Source of the DNA: Azolla caroliniana
Taxonomy: Eukaryota; Polypodiophyta
Length of the DNA: 64,000 nucleotides
Assembly (NCBI GenBank): GCA_043228905.1
Contig: JBHGNT010000015.1
Coordinates: forward strand, 5,146,001 to 5,210,000
Direction of reading: 5' to 3'
Shown here piece by piece: positions 43,509 to 56,800 of the stretch. Under the pieces are notes generated by a model. It was not told where the DNA came from. It saw nothing but the letters and a program-made list of their open reading frames with translations, and did not search any database. Position 1 is the first letter of the stretch, and every line of letters starts with the position of its first letter. Made by a program: the position numbers and the translations under genes.

Positions 43509-43655
43509 CATAGGCGCGCCCTCATTCTACAATGATAATAAAAATGAAGGAAGGTGTTACATAGGCGCGCCCTCATTCTACAATGATAATAAAAATGAAG
43601 GGAGATGTTCCATAGGCGCGTCCCGCTTCTAATGATAATCTAAAGGACGATGTCA
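43509..43655 (+). repeat. 51-bp direct repeats just downstream of U2 (in every unit)
   Basis: CATAGGCGCGCCCTCATTC starts at 43509 and again at 43560, each copy followed by TACAATGATAATAAAAATG; a third, diverged copy begins at 43611 (CATAGGCGCGTCCCGC). They begin exactly where the U2 RNA is expected to end, so they could hold the 3'-end signals. Confidence 0.85.
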
Positions 43656-44337
43656 CGCGGATGAACGTTCTAGATAAATGCATCTATCTTTTCCCACATT
43701 TCTTTAGGTACTAGAACGGAAGGCTTTCAACGCGCGGTGAACGTCCATGAATCGAGCAGAGAGACGAGCCAAACCGATGCCCGGGCTATAAAGAAGAACT
43801 ATTGGAATGGGAGAGAAGATAAATGGAGGATGCGGCGGGCGTCCGCCTATGGTCGTTAGGCGTACGTATGTGGTCTCTCATGGTCCAAGGCAGAGAAGTG
43901 AACTAGATTTTACATCGACGCATGTGCAGCTCGTCGCGTGTATCCACTCAGAATTCTCTTCACTCTTACCATGGGCACGCCATGTGCCACCTCCGGCCTA
44001 TGACACGTGTATATCCTATACGTGTATATCCCCGCTCGATGGTTCTTTATACTCCTCTCGTTTCTCAGGGTAGTGGAAATCGGTGTTGTGTTGGTGTCCG
44101 AAACCATATTGTGCTTCCGCCAAATCATTTTGCATAATATGCATGGCCGAGGGAAGCCACCAAAAAATAAGATGCTTCCGCCAAGCAAAATGCCGAGGGA
44201 CCCTTAGCGCAACCGACGCTTCCGCCAAACATGGCCAACTTGACGATCAAGCATAAGCGCATCATTTGAGACGAATCCGCCATGAGCGACCAATGCTTCC
44301 GCCAAACGTGGACGACTTGATATCACTGGATTGAGAT

Positions 44338-44499
44338 GGGGGCCGCGCGAACGCGAGCCCCTGCTGTCACAAATTATGACGTGCACTCTCCCGCTTGGGG
44401 AGATGCTAGGGCAAGCAGTCCCTCCGGTGGTGCAATGGAGGCACCGGCCCTAAGCCATCGGCCTTCTTGATCACCGATTGACCCCGCCCAGGTAAGTAT
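44338..44499 (-). ncRNA. U1 snRNA gene, copy 2
   Basis: No difference from copy 1 was seen. USE GTCCCACATAG (complement of 44554-44564), TATAAAA (complement of 44525-44531), RNA start at 44499. Just past the 3' end the minus strand reads CAATCCAGTGATA, close to the plant 3'-box CA(N)3-10AGTNNAA. Confidence 0.97.
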
Positions 44500-44524
44500 G
44501 TTTTGGCTTAGCGCAACGCTCTCG

Positions 44525-44564
44525 TTTTATAGCCCCCTTGCTCTGCATCCTCTCTATGTGGGAC
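44525..44564 (-). promoter_or_regulatory. U1 promoter: USE plus TATA (one representative; repeated every 3,323 bp)
   Basis: On the minus strand GTCCCACATAG (44564-44554; 10 of 11 to the USE consensus) is followed after 22 bp by TATAAAA (44531-44525). The RNA start is at 44499, 32 bp from the TATA start. Spacing is identical to the U2 promoter of the same unit. Confidence 0.9.
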
Positions 44565-46640
44565 GTTCTTATCTTGCGTCTGTGTATTCACCATGACACG
44601 CACGCACAACCGTCATCGCGCCACCATCCTCTCACGTCAATCTACCCACTCACTATTGGTGGTTCACTTTAACCTCGTCCATGTTTAGCCCCTTCACGTT
44701 TCCGTTCATATCTATAGATCGCACATCACACGCTCCAACCTCGCCTACCTTCTCCTTCTCGTAATTAATTTAAGTACAGCGGCTAGAGAGAAACCATGCG
44801 CGTCGTGACGTAGAACCGTGCGTCAATGGCCATGGGTTGCCGAAGCTGTAGAATAACAAAGGAGGGAAACACCGATGCGATGTCCATGTACAACCAACAC
44901 GCTCGCACAATCCTTGAGCACTGGCCGAGACGTGAATCCACGCGTGCGTCGCTTGTGCAATCCCCGTCGACAGCCGAAGAACGTGAGGAGGATGAGGCGC
45001 ATGTCTCACATCAGTCAATTTTGAGAATCACTTCCCGTCTCCCAAGCGCACAAATTGCGCAGATATGAGGAGGAGATACAACGCTTTCTAAAAGTTCGGA
45101 ACGTCGGGAGCAAGAACTTCAAGTCGTGCGTTGCAAGCCCGGAGGAAACATAAGACGAAGCACGGAAATAGCAACAACGCAACCCTTGAGCTACATCAGG
45201 GTTGTTCTTCTGAATCATGTGCTTTATCGTCTTCTACATTATTTCTTCTCCCTTGCGTGTACATGTTGAAGCCATTATATTAACGTATAGATCGTTAGAT
45301 CATGTTGCCTTGGCCATACTTTATGCGTCGTATAAATCGTATGCGTGTTAAATGTATTGCTTGTGAGGTTTACGCCTACATTACGCATTACACTATCTAC
45401 TCCGTTATTCGAAATCCATATAGTACATGTTTGATAGGAGATGTTGTCTCATGCGTGTATCAGGTCAATGGCTCAAACCTCATGTTTCATATACCCCTCC
45501 GGTCGCCGAGTGTCCGTAGAGCCCAAAGGCGTTTATTACGCGTCTCGATTGCATCGTCATTGGATTGCGTCTTTGTTTAAGATCCGTTTATGTATGCATA
45601 TGGATGGGATCGCGTGTATGCCTATGCGATGTTATACATGTCCTAGACATGTAGTGTGCATGTTCAGAATTTGTTATACGATATCGGTATCATATGCATG
45701 ATGGTGTGTGTTTCGGGGTTTAGGGTCGCGGTGCCCACCCTCGCATTTCTGTGGGGAAGGTGCGGTGACCATCCTTATTTAACGAAATTAGTGCTACTAC
45801 CCTCGGTCGCCCCGATTGTGCCATATGTAAAAATTGCGCAAAGCATGGCCACGGTCGGTGTATGTTGCCTTGGATCATGGTGTCTTGCCCATTCCCCGCC
45901 CATTTAAGGGGAATTAGGGTTAGACCCACTTCTCATTGGGTCGCCCTTACGAATCCCGCATCGAGTCTCCCGCGTTCGTTACTTGATTAGGGGGGCGTCA
46001 CGAGACCATCATTGTGAAACGCATTGGTCATGAGATAACCATGTGACGGGCCACACTAGCTTCAATGCGGAGAAGAGGGCGCGTGTCGGCGTGGCCATTC
46101 GGTTGCTCATTAGTGTGTGCCATTGTCATGACGAGACTCGAGGTTGGGTAACGTGAAAACGTAGTTACCTAGATGCAACGATGCGGAACATATTTCCTTG
46201 AGGTTTACGCGCGCCGGTCGTTCAAGTAATTGTAAATTCTCTTTCCCTCGACATGCAGTGGGGCCTAATGATTTACTACGTGCAGACGGGTGGATCTCCA
46301 TTACAATTCTCGCTCGATTCGGGAAGCTCACACGATTTCGTGAACGTTCGTTTGGTTCAGATATGGGGGCTTATAACCACCAATAACGAATCGCACCTAT
46401 AAGGTGCACTTGGCGATGGGAGAGTATGTATATCCCGACTTGGTATAGGGATGGATAATAGGGTGGCTACAACCAAACAACAACAAATGTGGTCCCCACG
46501 ATCGGCCAAGGTGGTTTCGATGCAATGAGAGGACAAAAGTTTGCTTTAAATGTTGAGATGATTATATAACGTATATCCCACATGGTGAGGCATGTTAGGG
46601 TGCAGCCTATAAGAAGCAAATCGGTTCTTCAAGAGAACTC

Positions 46641-46831
46641 ATACCTTTCTCGGCCTTTTGGCTAAGATCAAGTGTAGTATCTGTTCTTATCAGTTTAATA
46701 TCTGATACGCGGCCTATCAGGCCGCACGATATTAACCTAATTTCTTTCATGGGGGCAGCTCTCGCTCAAGGCAGCTTGCTGCATTTGGGAGTTGCGTGCG
46801 TCGCCTCAGCCTTGCACTGATGTTGAGGTCA
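46641..46831 (+). ncRNA. U2 snRNA gene, copy 2
   Basis: No difference from copy 1 was seen, including promoter and 3' repeats. Confidence 0.97.
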
Positions 46832-47660
46832 CATAGGCGCGCCCTCATTCTACAATGATAATAAAAATGAAGGAAGGTGTTACATAGGCGCGCCCTCATT
46901 CTACAATGATAATAAAAATGAAGGGAGATGTTCCATAGGCGCGTCCCGCTTCTAATGATAATCTAAAGGACGATGTCACGCGGATGAACGTTCTAGATAA
47001 ATGCATCTATCTTTTCCCACATTTCTTTAGGTACTAGAACGGAAGGCTTTCAACGCGCGGTGAACGTCCATGAATCGAGCAGAGAGACGAGCCAAACCGA
47101 TGCCCGGGCTATAAAGAAGAACTATTGGAATGGGAGAGAAGATAAATGGAGGATGCGGCGGGCGTCCGCCTATGGTCGTTAGGCGTACGTATGTGGTCTC
47201 TCATGGTCCAAGGCAGAGAAGTGAACTAGATTTTACATCGACGCATGTGCAGCTCGTCGCGTGTATCCACTCAGAATTCTCTTCACTCTTACCATGGGCA
47301 CGCCATGTGCCACCTCCGGCCTATGACACGTGTATATCCTATACGTGTATATCCCCGCTCGATGGTTCTTTATACTCCTCTCGTTTCTCAGGGTAGTGGA
47401 AATCGGTGTTGTGTTGGTGTCCGAAACCATATTGTGCTTCCGCCAAATCATTTTGCATAATATGCATGGCCGAGGGAAGCCACCAAAAAATAAGATGCTT
47501 CCGCCAAGCAAAATGCCGAGGGACCCTTAGCGCAACCGACGCTTCCGCCAAACATGGCCAACTTGACGATCAAGCATAAGCGCATCATTTGAGACGAATC
47601 CGCCATGAGCGACCAATGCTTCCGCCAAACGTGGACGACTTGATATCACTGGATTGAGAT

Positions 47661-47822
47661 GGGGGCCGCGCGAACGCGAGCCCCTGCTGTCACAAATTAT
47701 GACGTGCACTCTCCCGCTTGGGGAGATGCTAGGGCAAGCAGTCCCTCCGGTGGTGCAATGGAGGCACCGGCCCTAAGCCATCGGCCTTCTTGATCACCGA
47801 TTGACCCCGCCCAGGTAAGTAT
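47661..47822 (-). ncRNA. U1 snRNA gene, copy 3
   Basis: Same sequence and flanks as copy 2, one unit (3,323 bp) further on. Confidence 0.97.
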
Positions 47823-49963
47823 GTTTTGGCTTAGCGCAACGCTCTCGTTTTATAGCCCCCTTGCTCTGCATCCTCTCTATGTGGGACGTTCTTATCTTGC
47901 GTCTGTGTATTCACCATGACACGCACGCACAACCGTCATCGCGCCACCATCCTCTCACGTCAATCTACCCACTCACTATTGGTGGTTCACTTTAACCTCG
48001 TCCATGTTTAGCCCCTTCACGTTTCCGTTCATATCTATAGATCGCACATCACACGCTCCAACCTCGCCTACCTTCTCCTTCTCGTAATTAATTTAAGTAC
48101 AGCGGCTAGAGAGAAACCATGCGCGTCGTGACGTAGAACCGTGCGTCAATGGCCATGGGTTGCCGAAGCTGTAGAATAACAAAGGAGGGAAACACCGATG
48201 CGATGTCCATGTACAACCAACACGCTCGCACAATCCTTGAGCACTGGCCGAGACGTGAATCCACGCGTGCGTCGCTTGTGCAATCCCCGTCGACAGCCGA
48301 AGAACGTGAGGAGGATGAGGCGCATGTCTCACATCAGTCAATTTTGAGAATCACTTCCCGTCTCCCAAGCGCACAAATTGCGCAGATATGAGGAGGAGAT
48401 ACAACGCTTTCTAAAAGTTCGGAACGTCGGGAGCAAGAACTTCAAGTCGTGCGTTGCAAGCCCGGAGGAAACATAAGACGAAGCACGGAAATAGCAACAA
48501 CGCAACCCTTGAGCTACATCAGGGTTGTTCTTCTGAATCATGTGCTTTATCGTCTTCTACATTATTTCTTCTCCCTTGCGTGTACATGTTGAAGCCATTA
48601 TTTTAACGTATAGATCGTTAGATCATGTTGCCTTGGCCATACTTTATGCGTCGTATAAATCGTATGCGTGTTAAATGTATTGCTTGTGAGGTTTACGCCT
48701 ACATTACGCATTACACTATCTACTCCGTTATTCGAAATCCATATAGTACATGTTTGATAGGAGATGTTGTCTCATGCGTGTATCAGGTCAATGGCTCAAA
48801 CCTCATGTTTCATATACCCCTCCGGTCGCCGAGTGTCCGTAGAGCCCAAAGGCGTTTATTACGCGTCTCGATTGCATCGTCATTGGATTGCGTCTTTGTT
48901 TAAGATCCGTTTATGTATGCATATGGATGGGATCGCGTGTATGCCTATGCGATGTTATACATGTCCTAGACATGTAGTGTGCATGTTCAGAATTTGTTAT
49001 ACGATATCGGTATCATATGCATGATGGTGTGTGTTTCGGGGTTTAGGGTCGCGGTGCCCACCCTCGCATTTCTGTGGGGAAGGTGCGGTGACCATCCTTA
49101 TTTAACGAAATTAGTGCTACTACCCTCGGTCGCCCCGATTGTGCCATATGTAAAAATTGCGCAAAGCATGGCCACGGTCGGTGTATGTTGCCTTGGATCA
49201 TGGTGTCTTGCCCATTCCCCGCCCATTTAAGGGGAATTAGGGTTAGACCCACTTCTCATTGGGTCGCCCTTACGAATCCCGCATCGAGTCTCCCGCGTTC
49301 GTTACTTGATTAGGGGGGCGTCACGAGACCATCATTGTGAAACGCATTGGTCATGAGATAACCATGTGACGGGCCACACTAGCTTCAATGCGGAGAAGAG
49401 GGCGCGTGTCGGCGTGGCCATTCGGTTGCTCATTAGTGTGTGCCATTGTCATGACGAGACTCGAGGTTGGGTAACGTGAAAACGTAGTTACCTAGATGCA
49501 ACGATGCGGAACATATTTCCTTGAGGTTTACGCGCGCCGGTCGTTCAAGTAATTGTAAATTCTCTTTCCCTCGACATGCAGTGGGGCCTAATGATTTACT
49601 ACGTGCAGACGGGTGGATCTCCATTACAATTCTCGCTCGATTCGGGAAGCTCACACGATTTCGTGAACGTTCGTTTGGTTCAGATATGGGGGCTTATAAC
49701 CACCAATAACGAATCGCACCTATAAGGTGCACTTGGCGATGGGAGAGTATGTATATCCCGACTTGGTATAGGGATGGATAATAGGGTGGCTACAACCAAA
49801 CAACAACAAATGTGGTCCCCACGATCGGCCAAGGTGGTTTCGATGCAATGAGAGGACAAAAGTTTGCTTTAAATGTTGAGATGATTATATAACGTATATC
49901 CCACATGGTGAGGCATGTTAGGGTGCAGCCTATAAGAAGCAAATCGGTTCTTCAAGAGAACTC

Positions 49964-50154
49964 ATACCTTTCTCGGCCTTTTGGCTAAGATCAAGTGTAG
50001 TATCTGTTCTTATCAGTTTAATATCTGATACGCGGCCTATCAGGCCGCACGATATTAACCTAATTTCTTTCATGGGGGCAGCTCTCGCTCAAGGCAGCTT
50101 GCTGCATTTGGGAGTTGCGTGCGTCGCCTCAGCCTTGCACTGATGTTGAGGTCA
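49964..50154 (+). ncRNA. U2 snRNA gene, copy 3
   Basis: Same sequence and flanks as U2 copy 1. Confidence 0.97.
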
Positions 50155-50983
50155 CATAGGCGCGCCCTCATTCTACAATGATAATAAAAATGAAGGAAGG
50201 TGTTACATAGGCGCGCCCTCATTCTACAATGATAATAAAAATGAAGGGAGATGTTCCATAGGCGCGTCCCGCTTCTAATGATAATCTAAAGGACGATGTC
50301 ACGCGGATGAACGTTCTAGATAAATGCATCTATCTTTTCCCACATTTCTTTAGGTACTAGAACGGAAGGCTTTCAACGCGCGGTGAACGTCCATGAATCG
50401 AGCAGAGAGACGAGCCAAACCGATGCCCGGGCTATAAAGAAGAACTATTGGAATGGGAGAGAAGATAAATGGAGGATGCGGCGGGCGTCCGCCTATGGTC
50501 GTTAGGCGTACGTATGTGGTCTCTCATGGTCCAAGGCAGAGAAGTGAACTAGATTTTACATCGACGCATGTGCAGCTCGTCGCGTGTATCCACTCAGAAT
50601 TCTCTTCACTCTTACCATGGGCACGCCATGTGCCACCTCCGGCCTATGACACGTGTATATCCTATACGTGTATATCCCCGCTCGATGGTTCTTTATACTC
50701 CTCTCGTTTCTCAGGGTAGTGGAAATCGGTGTTGTGTTGGTGTCCGAAACCATATTGTGCTTCCGCCAAATCATTTTGCATAATATGCATGGCCGAGGGA
50801 AGCCACCAAAAAATAAGATGCTTCCGCCAAGCAAAATGCCGAGGGACCCTTAGCGCAACCGACGCTTCCGCCAAACATGGCCAACTTGACGATCAAGCAT
50901 AAGCGCATCATTTGAGACGAATCCGCCATGAGCGACCAATGCTTCCGCCAAACGTGGACGACTTGATATCACTGGATTGAGAT

Positions 50984-51145
50984 GGGGGCCGCGCGAACGC
51001 GAGCCCCTGCTGTCACAAATTATGACGTGCACTCTCCCGCTTGGGGAGATGCTAGGGCAAGCAGTCCCTCCGGTGGTGCAATGGAGGCACCGGCCCTAAG
51101 CCATCGGCCTTCTTGATCACCGATTGACCCCGCCCAGGTAAGTAT
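50984..51145 (-). ncRNA. U1 snRNA gene, copy 4
   Basis: Same sequence and flanks as copy 2. The intact Sm site and UUCG stem-loop IV argue for function. Confidence 0.97.
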
Positions 51146-53286
51146 GTTTTGGCTTAGCGCAACGCTCTCGTTTTATAGCCCCCTTGCTCTGCATCCTCTC
51201 TATGTGGGACGTTCTTATCTTGCGTCTGTGTATTCACCATGACACGCACGCACAACCGTCATCGCGCCACCATCCTCTCACGTCAATCTACCCACTCACT
51301 ATTGGTGGTTCACTTTAACCTCGTCCATGTTTAGCCCCTTCACGTTTCCGTTCATATCTATAGATCGCACATCACACGCTCCAACCTCGCCTACCTTCTC
51401 CTTCTCGTAATTAATTTAAGTACAGCGGCTAGAGAGAAACCATGCGCGTCGTGACGTAGAACCGTGCGTCAATGGCCATGGGTTGCCGAAGCTGTAGAAT
51501 AACAAAGGAGGGAAACACCGATGCGATGTCCATGTACAACCAACACGCTCGCACAATCCTTGAGCACTGGCCGAGACGTGAATCCACGCGTGCGTCGCTT
51601 GTGCAATCCCCGTCGACAGCCGAAGAACGTGAGGAGGATGAGGCGCATGTCTCACATCAGTCAATTTTGAGAATCACTTCCCGTCTCCCAAGCGCACAAA
51701 TTGCGCAGATATGAGGAGGAGATACAACGCTTTCTAAAAGTTCGGAACGTCGGGAGCAAGAACTTCAAGTCGTGCGTTGCAAGCCCGGAGGAAACATAAG
51801 ACGAAGCACGGAAATAGCAACAACGCAACCCTTGAGCTACATCAGGGTTGTTCTTCTGAATCATGTGCTTTATCGTCTTCTACATTATTTCTTCTCCCTT
51901 GCGTGTACATGTTGAAGCCATTATTTTAACGTATAGATCGTTAGATCATGTTGCCTTGGCCATACTTTATGCGTCGTATAAATCGTATGCGTGTTAAATG
52001 TATTGCTTGTGAGGTTTACGCCTACATTACGCATTACACTATCTACTCCGTTATTCGAAATCCATATAGTACATGTTTGATAGGAGATGTTGTCTCATGC
52101 GTGTATCAGGTCAATGGCTCAAACCTCATGTTTCATATACCCCTCCGGTCGCCGAGTGTCCGTAGAGCCCAAAGGCGTTTATTACGCGTCTCGATTGCAT
52201 CGTCATTGGATTGCGTCTTTGTTTAAGATCCGTTTATGTATGCATATGGATGGGATCGCGTGTATGCCTATGCGATGTTATACATGTCCTAGACATGTAG
52301 TGTGCATGTTCAGAATTTGTTATACGATATCGGTATCATATGCATGATGGTGTGTGTTTCGGGGTTTAGGGTCGCGGTGCCCACCCTCGCATTTCTGTGG
52401 GGAAGGTGCGGTGACCATCCTTATTTAACGAAATTAGTGCTACTACCCTCGGTCGCCCCGATTGTGCCATATGTAAAAATTGCGCAAAGCATGGCCACGG
52501 TCGGTGTATGTTGCCTTGGATCATGGTGTCTTGCCCATTCCCCGCCCATTTAAGGGGAATTAGGGTTAGACCCACTTCTCATTGGGTCGCCCTTACGAAT
52601 CCCGCATCGAGTCTCCCGCGTTCGTTACTTGATTAGGGGGGCGTCACGAGACCATCATTGTGAAACGCATTGGTCATGAGATAACCATGTGACGGGCCAC
52701 ACTAGCTTCAATGCGGAGAAGAGGGCGCGTGTCGGCGTGGCCATTCGGTTGCTCATTAGTGTGTGCCATTGTCATGACGAGACTCGAGGTTGGGTAACGT
52801 GAAAACGTAGTTACCTAGATGCAACGATGCGGAACATATTTCCTTGAGGTTTACGCGCGCCGGTCGTTCAAGTAATTGTAAATTCTCTTTCCCTCGACAT
52901 GCAGTGGGGCCTAATGATTTACTACGTGCAGACGGGTGGATCTCCATTACAATTCTCGCTCGATTCGGGAAGCTCACACGATTTCGTGAACGTTCGTTTG
53001 GTTCAGATATGGGGGCTTATAACCACCAATAACGAATCGCACCTATAAGGTGCACTTGGCGATGGGAGAGTATGTATATCCCGACTTGGTATAGGGATGG
53101 ATAATAGGGTGGCTACAACCAAACAACAACAAATGTGGTCCCCACGATCGGCCAAGGTGGTTTCGATGCAATGAGAGGACAAAAGTTTGCTTTAAATGTT
53201 GAGATGATTATATAACGTATATCCCACATGGTGAGGCATGTTAGGGTGCAGCCTATAAGAAGCAAATCGGTTCTTCAAGAGAACTC

Positions 53287-53477
53287 ATACCTTTCTCGGC
53301 CTTTTGGCTAAGATCAAGTGTAGTATCTGTTCTTATCAGTTTAATATCTGATACGCGGCCTATCAGGCCGCACGATATTAACCTAATTTCTTTCATGGGG
53401 GCAGCTCTCGCTCAAGGCAGCTTGCTGCATTTGGGAGTTGCGTGCGTCGCCTCAGCCTTGCACTGATGTTGAGGTCA
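53287..53477 (+). ncRNA. U2 snRNA gene, copy 4
   Basis: Same sequence and flanks as U2 copy 1. Confidence 0.97.
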
Positions 53478-54306
53478 CATAGGCGCGCCCTCATTCTACA
53501 ATGATAATAAAAATGAAGGAAGGTGTTACATAGGCGCGCCCTCATTCTACAATGATAATAAAAATGAAGGGAGATGTTCCATAGGCGCGTCCCGCTTCTA
53601 ATGATAATCTAAAGGACGATGTCACGCGGATGAACGTTCTAGATAAATGCATCTATCTTTTCCCACATTTCTTTAGGTACTAGAACGGAAGGCTTTCAAC
53701 GCGCGGTGAACGTCCATGAATCGAGCAGAGAGACGAGCCAAACCGATGCCCGGGCTATAAAGAAGAACTATTGGAATGGGAGAGAAGATAAATGGAGGAT
53801 GCGGCGGGCGTCCGCCTATGGTCGTTAGGCGTACGTATGTGGTCTCTCATGGTCCAAGGCAGAGAAGTGAACTAGATTTTACATCGACGCATGTGCAGCT
53901 CGTCGCGTGTATCCACTCAGAATTCTCTTCACTCTTACCATGGGCACGCCATGTGCCACCTCCGGCCTATGACACGTGTATATCCTATACGTGTATATCC
54001 CCGCTCGATGGTTCTTTATACTCCTCTCGTTTCTCAGGGTAGTGGAAATCGGTGTTGTGTTGGTGTCCGAAACCATATTGTGCTTCCGCCAAATCATTTT
54101 GCATAATATGCATGGCCGAGGGAAGCCACCAAAAAATAAGATGCTTCCGCCAAGCAAAATGCCGAGGGACCCTTAGCGCAACCGACGCTTCCGCCAAACA
54201 TGGCCAACTTGACGATCAAGCATAAGCGCATCATTTGAGACGAATCCGCCATGAGCGACCAATGCTTCCGCCAAACGTGGACGACTTGATATCACTGGAT
54301 TGAGAT

Positions 54307-54468
54307 GGGGGCCGCGCGAACGCGAGCCCCTGCTGTCACAAATTATGACGTGCACTCTCCCGCTTGGGGAGATGCTAGGGCAAGCAGTCCCTCCGGTGGT
54401 GCAATGGAGGCACCGGCCCTAAGCCATCGGCCTTCTTGATCACCGATTGACCCCGCCCAGGTAAGTAT
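54307..54468 (-). ncRNA. U1 snRNA gene, copy 5
   Basis: Same sequence and promoter spacing as copy 2. Confidence 0.97.
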
Positions 54469-56609
54469 GTTTTGGCTTAGCGCAACGCTCTCGTTTTATA
54501 GCCCCCTTGCTCTGCATCCTCTCTATGTGGGACGTTCTTATCTTGCGTCTGTGTATTCACCATGACACGCACGCACAACCGTCATCGCGCCACCATCCTC
54601 TCACGTCAATCTACCCACTCACTATTGGTGGTTCACTTTAACCTCGTCCATGTTTAGCCCCTTCACGTTTCCGTTCATATCTATAGATCGCACATCACAC
54701 GCTCCAACCTCGCCTACCTTCTCCTTCTCGTAATTAATTTAAGTACAGCGGCTAGAGAGAAACCATGCGCGTCGTGACGTAGAACCGTGCGTCAATGGCC
54801 ATGGGTTGCCGAAGCTGTAGAATAACAAAGGAGGGAAACACCGATGCGATGTCCATGTACAACCAACACGCTCGCACAATCCTTGAGCACTGGCCGAGAC
54901 GTGAATCCACGCGTGCGTCGCTTGTGCAATCCCCGTCGACAGCCGAAGAACGTGAGGAGGATGAGGCGCATGTCTCACATCAGTCAATTTTGAGAATCAC
55001 TTCCCGTCTCCCAAGCGCACAAATTGCGCAGATATGAGGAGGAGATACAACGCTTTCTAAAAGTTCGGAACGTCGGGAGCAAGAACTTCAAGTCGTGCGT
55101 TGCAAGCCCGGAGGAAACATAAGACGAAGCACGGAAATAGCAACAACGCAACCCTTGAGCTACATCAGGGTTGTTCTTCTGAATCATGTGCTTTATCGTC
55201 TTCTACATTATTTCTTCTCCCTTGCGTGTACATGTTGAAGCCATTATTTTAACGTATAGATCGTTAGATCATGTTGCCTTGGCCATACTTTATGCGTCGT
55301 ATAAATCGTATGCGTGTTAAATGTATTGCTTGTGAGGTTTACGCCTACATTACGCATTACACTATCTACTCCGTTATTCGAAATCCATATAGTACATGTT
55401 TGATAGGAGATGTTGTCTCATGCGTGTATCAGGTCAATGGCTCAAACCTCATGTTTCATATACCCCTCCGGTCGCCGAGTGTCCGTAGAGCCCAAAGGCG
55501 TTTATTACGCGTCTCGATTGCATCGTCATTGGATTGCGTCTTTGTTTAAGATCCGTTTATGTATGCATATGGATGGGATCGCGTGTATGCCTATGCGATG
55601 TTATACATGTCCTAGACATGTAGTGTGCATGTTCAGAATTTGTTATACGATATCGGTATCATATGCATGATGGTGTGTGTTTCGGGGTTTAGGGTCGCGG
55701 TGCCCACCCTCGCATTTCTGTGGGGAAGGTGCGGTGACCATCCTTATTTAACGAAATTAGTGCTACTACCCTCGGTCGCCCCGATTGTGCCATATGTAAA
55801 AATTGCGCAAAGCATGGCCACGGTCGGTGTATGTTGCCTTGGATCATGGTGTCTTGCCCATTCCCCGCCCATTTAAGGGGAATTAGGGTTAGACCCACTT
55901 CTCATTGGGTCGCCCTTACGAATCCCGCATCGAGTCTCCCGCGTTCGTTACTTGATTAGGGGGGCGTCACGAGACCATCATTGTGAAACGCATTGGTCAT
56001 GAGATAACCATGTGACGGGCCACACTAGCTTCAATGCGGAGAAGAGGGCGCGTGTCGGCGTGGCCATTCGGTTGCTCATTAGTGTGTGCCATTGTCATGA
56101 CGAGACTCGAGGTTGGGTAACGTGAAAACGTAGTTACCTAGATGCAACGATGCGGAACATATTTCCTTGAGGTTTACGCGCGCCGGTCGTTCAAGTAATT
56201 GTAAATTCTCTTTCCCTCGACATGCAGTGGGGCCTAATGATTTACTACGTGCAGACGGGTGGATCTCCATTACAATTCTCGCTCGATTCGGGAAGCTCAC
56301 ACGATTTCGTGAACGTTCGTTTGGTTCAGATATGGGGGCTTATAACCACCAATAACGAATCGCACCTATAAGGTGCACTTGGCGATGGGAGAGTATGTAT
56401 ATCCCGACTTGGTATAGGGATGGATAATAGGGTGGCTACAACCAAACAACAACAAATGTGGTCCCCACGATCGGCCAAGGTGGTTTCGATGCAATGAGAG
56501 GACAAAAGTTTGCTTTAAATGTTGAGATGATTATATAACGTATATCCCACATGGTGAGGCATGTTAGGGTGCAGCCTATAAGAAGCAAATCGGTTCTTCA
56601 AGAGAACTC

Positions 56610-56800
56610 ATACCTTTCTCGGCCTTTTGGCTAAGATCAAGTGTAGTATCTGTTCTTATCAGTTTAATATCTGATACGCGGCCTATCAGGCCGCACGATA
56701 TTAACCTAATTTCTTTCATGGGGGCAGCTCTCGCTCAAGGCAGCTTGCTGCATTTGGGAGTTGCGTGCGTCGCCTCAGCCTTGCACTGATGTTGAGGTCA
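56610..56800 (+). ncRNA. U2 snRNA gene, copy 5
   Basis: Same sequence and flanks as U2 copy 1. Confidence 0.97.

Noticed and set aside
43320-46640. Additional snRNA or rRNA genes (U4, U5, U6, 5S) in the array spacer
   Set aside because: I looked for their conserved words on both strands and found none. The only further TCCCACAT-like word (TTCCCACATTT near 43692) has no TATA at the right distance.
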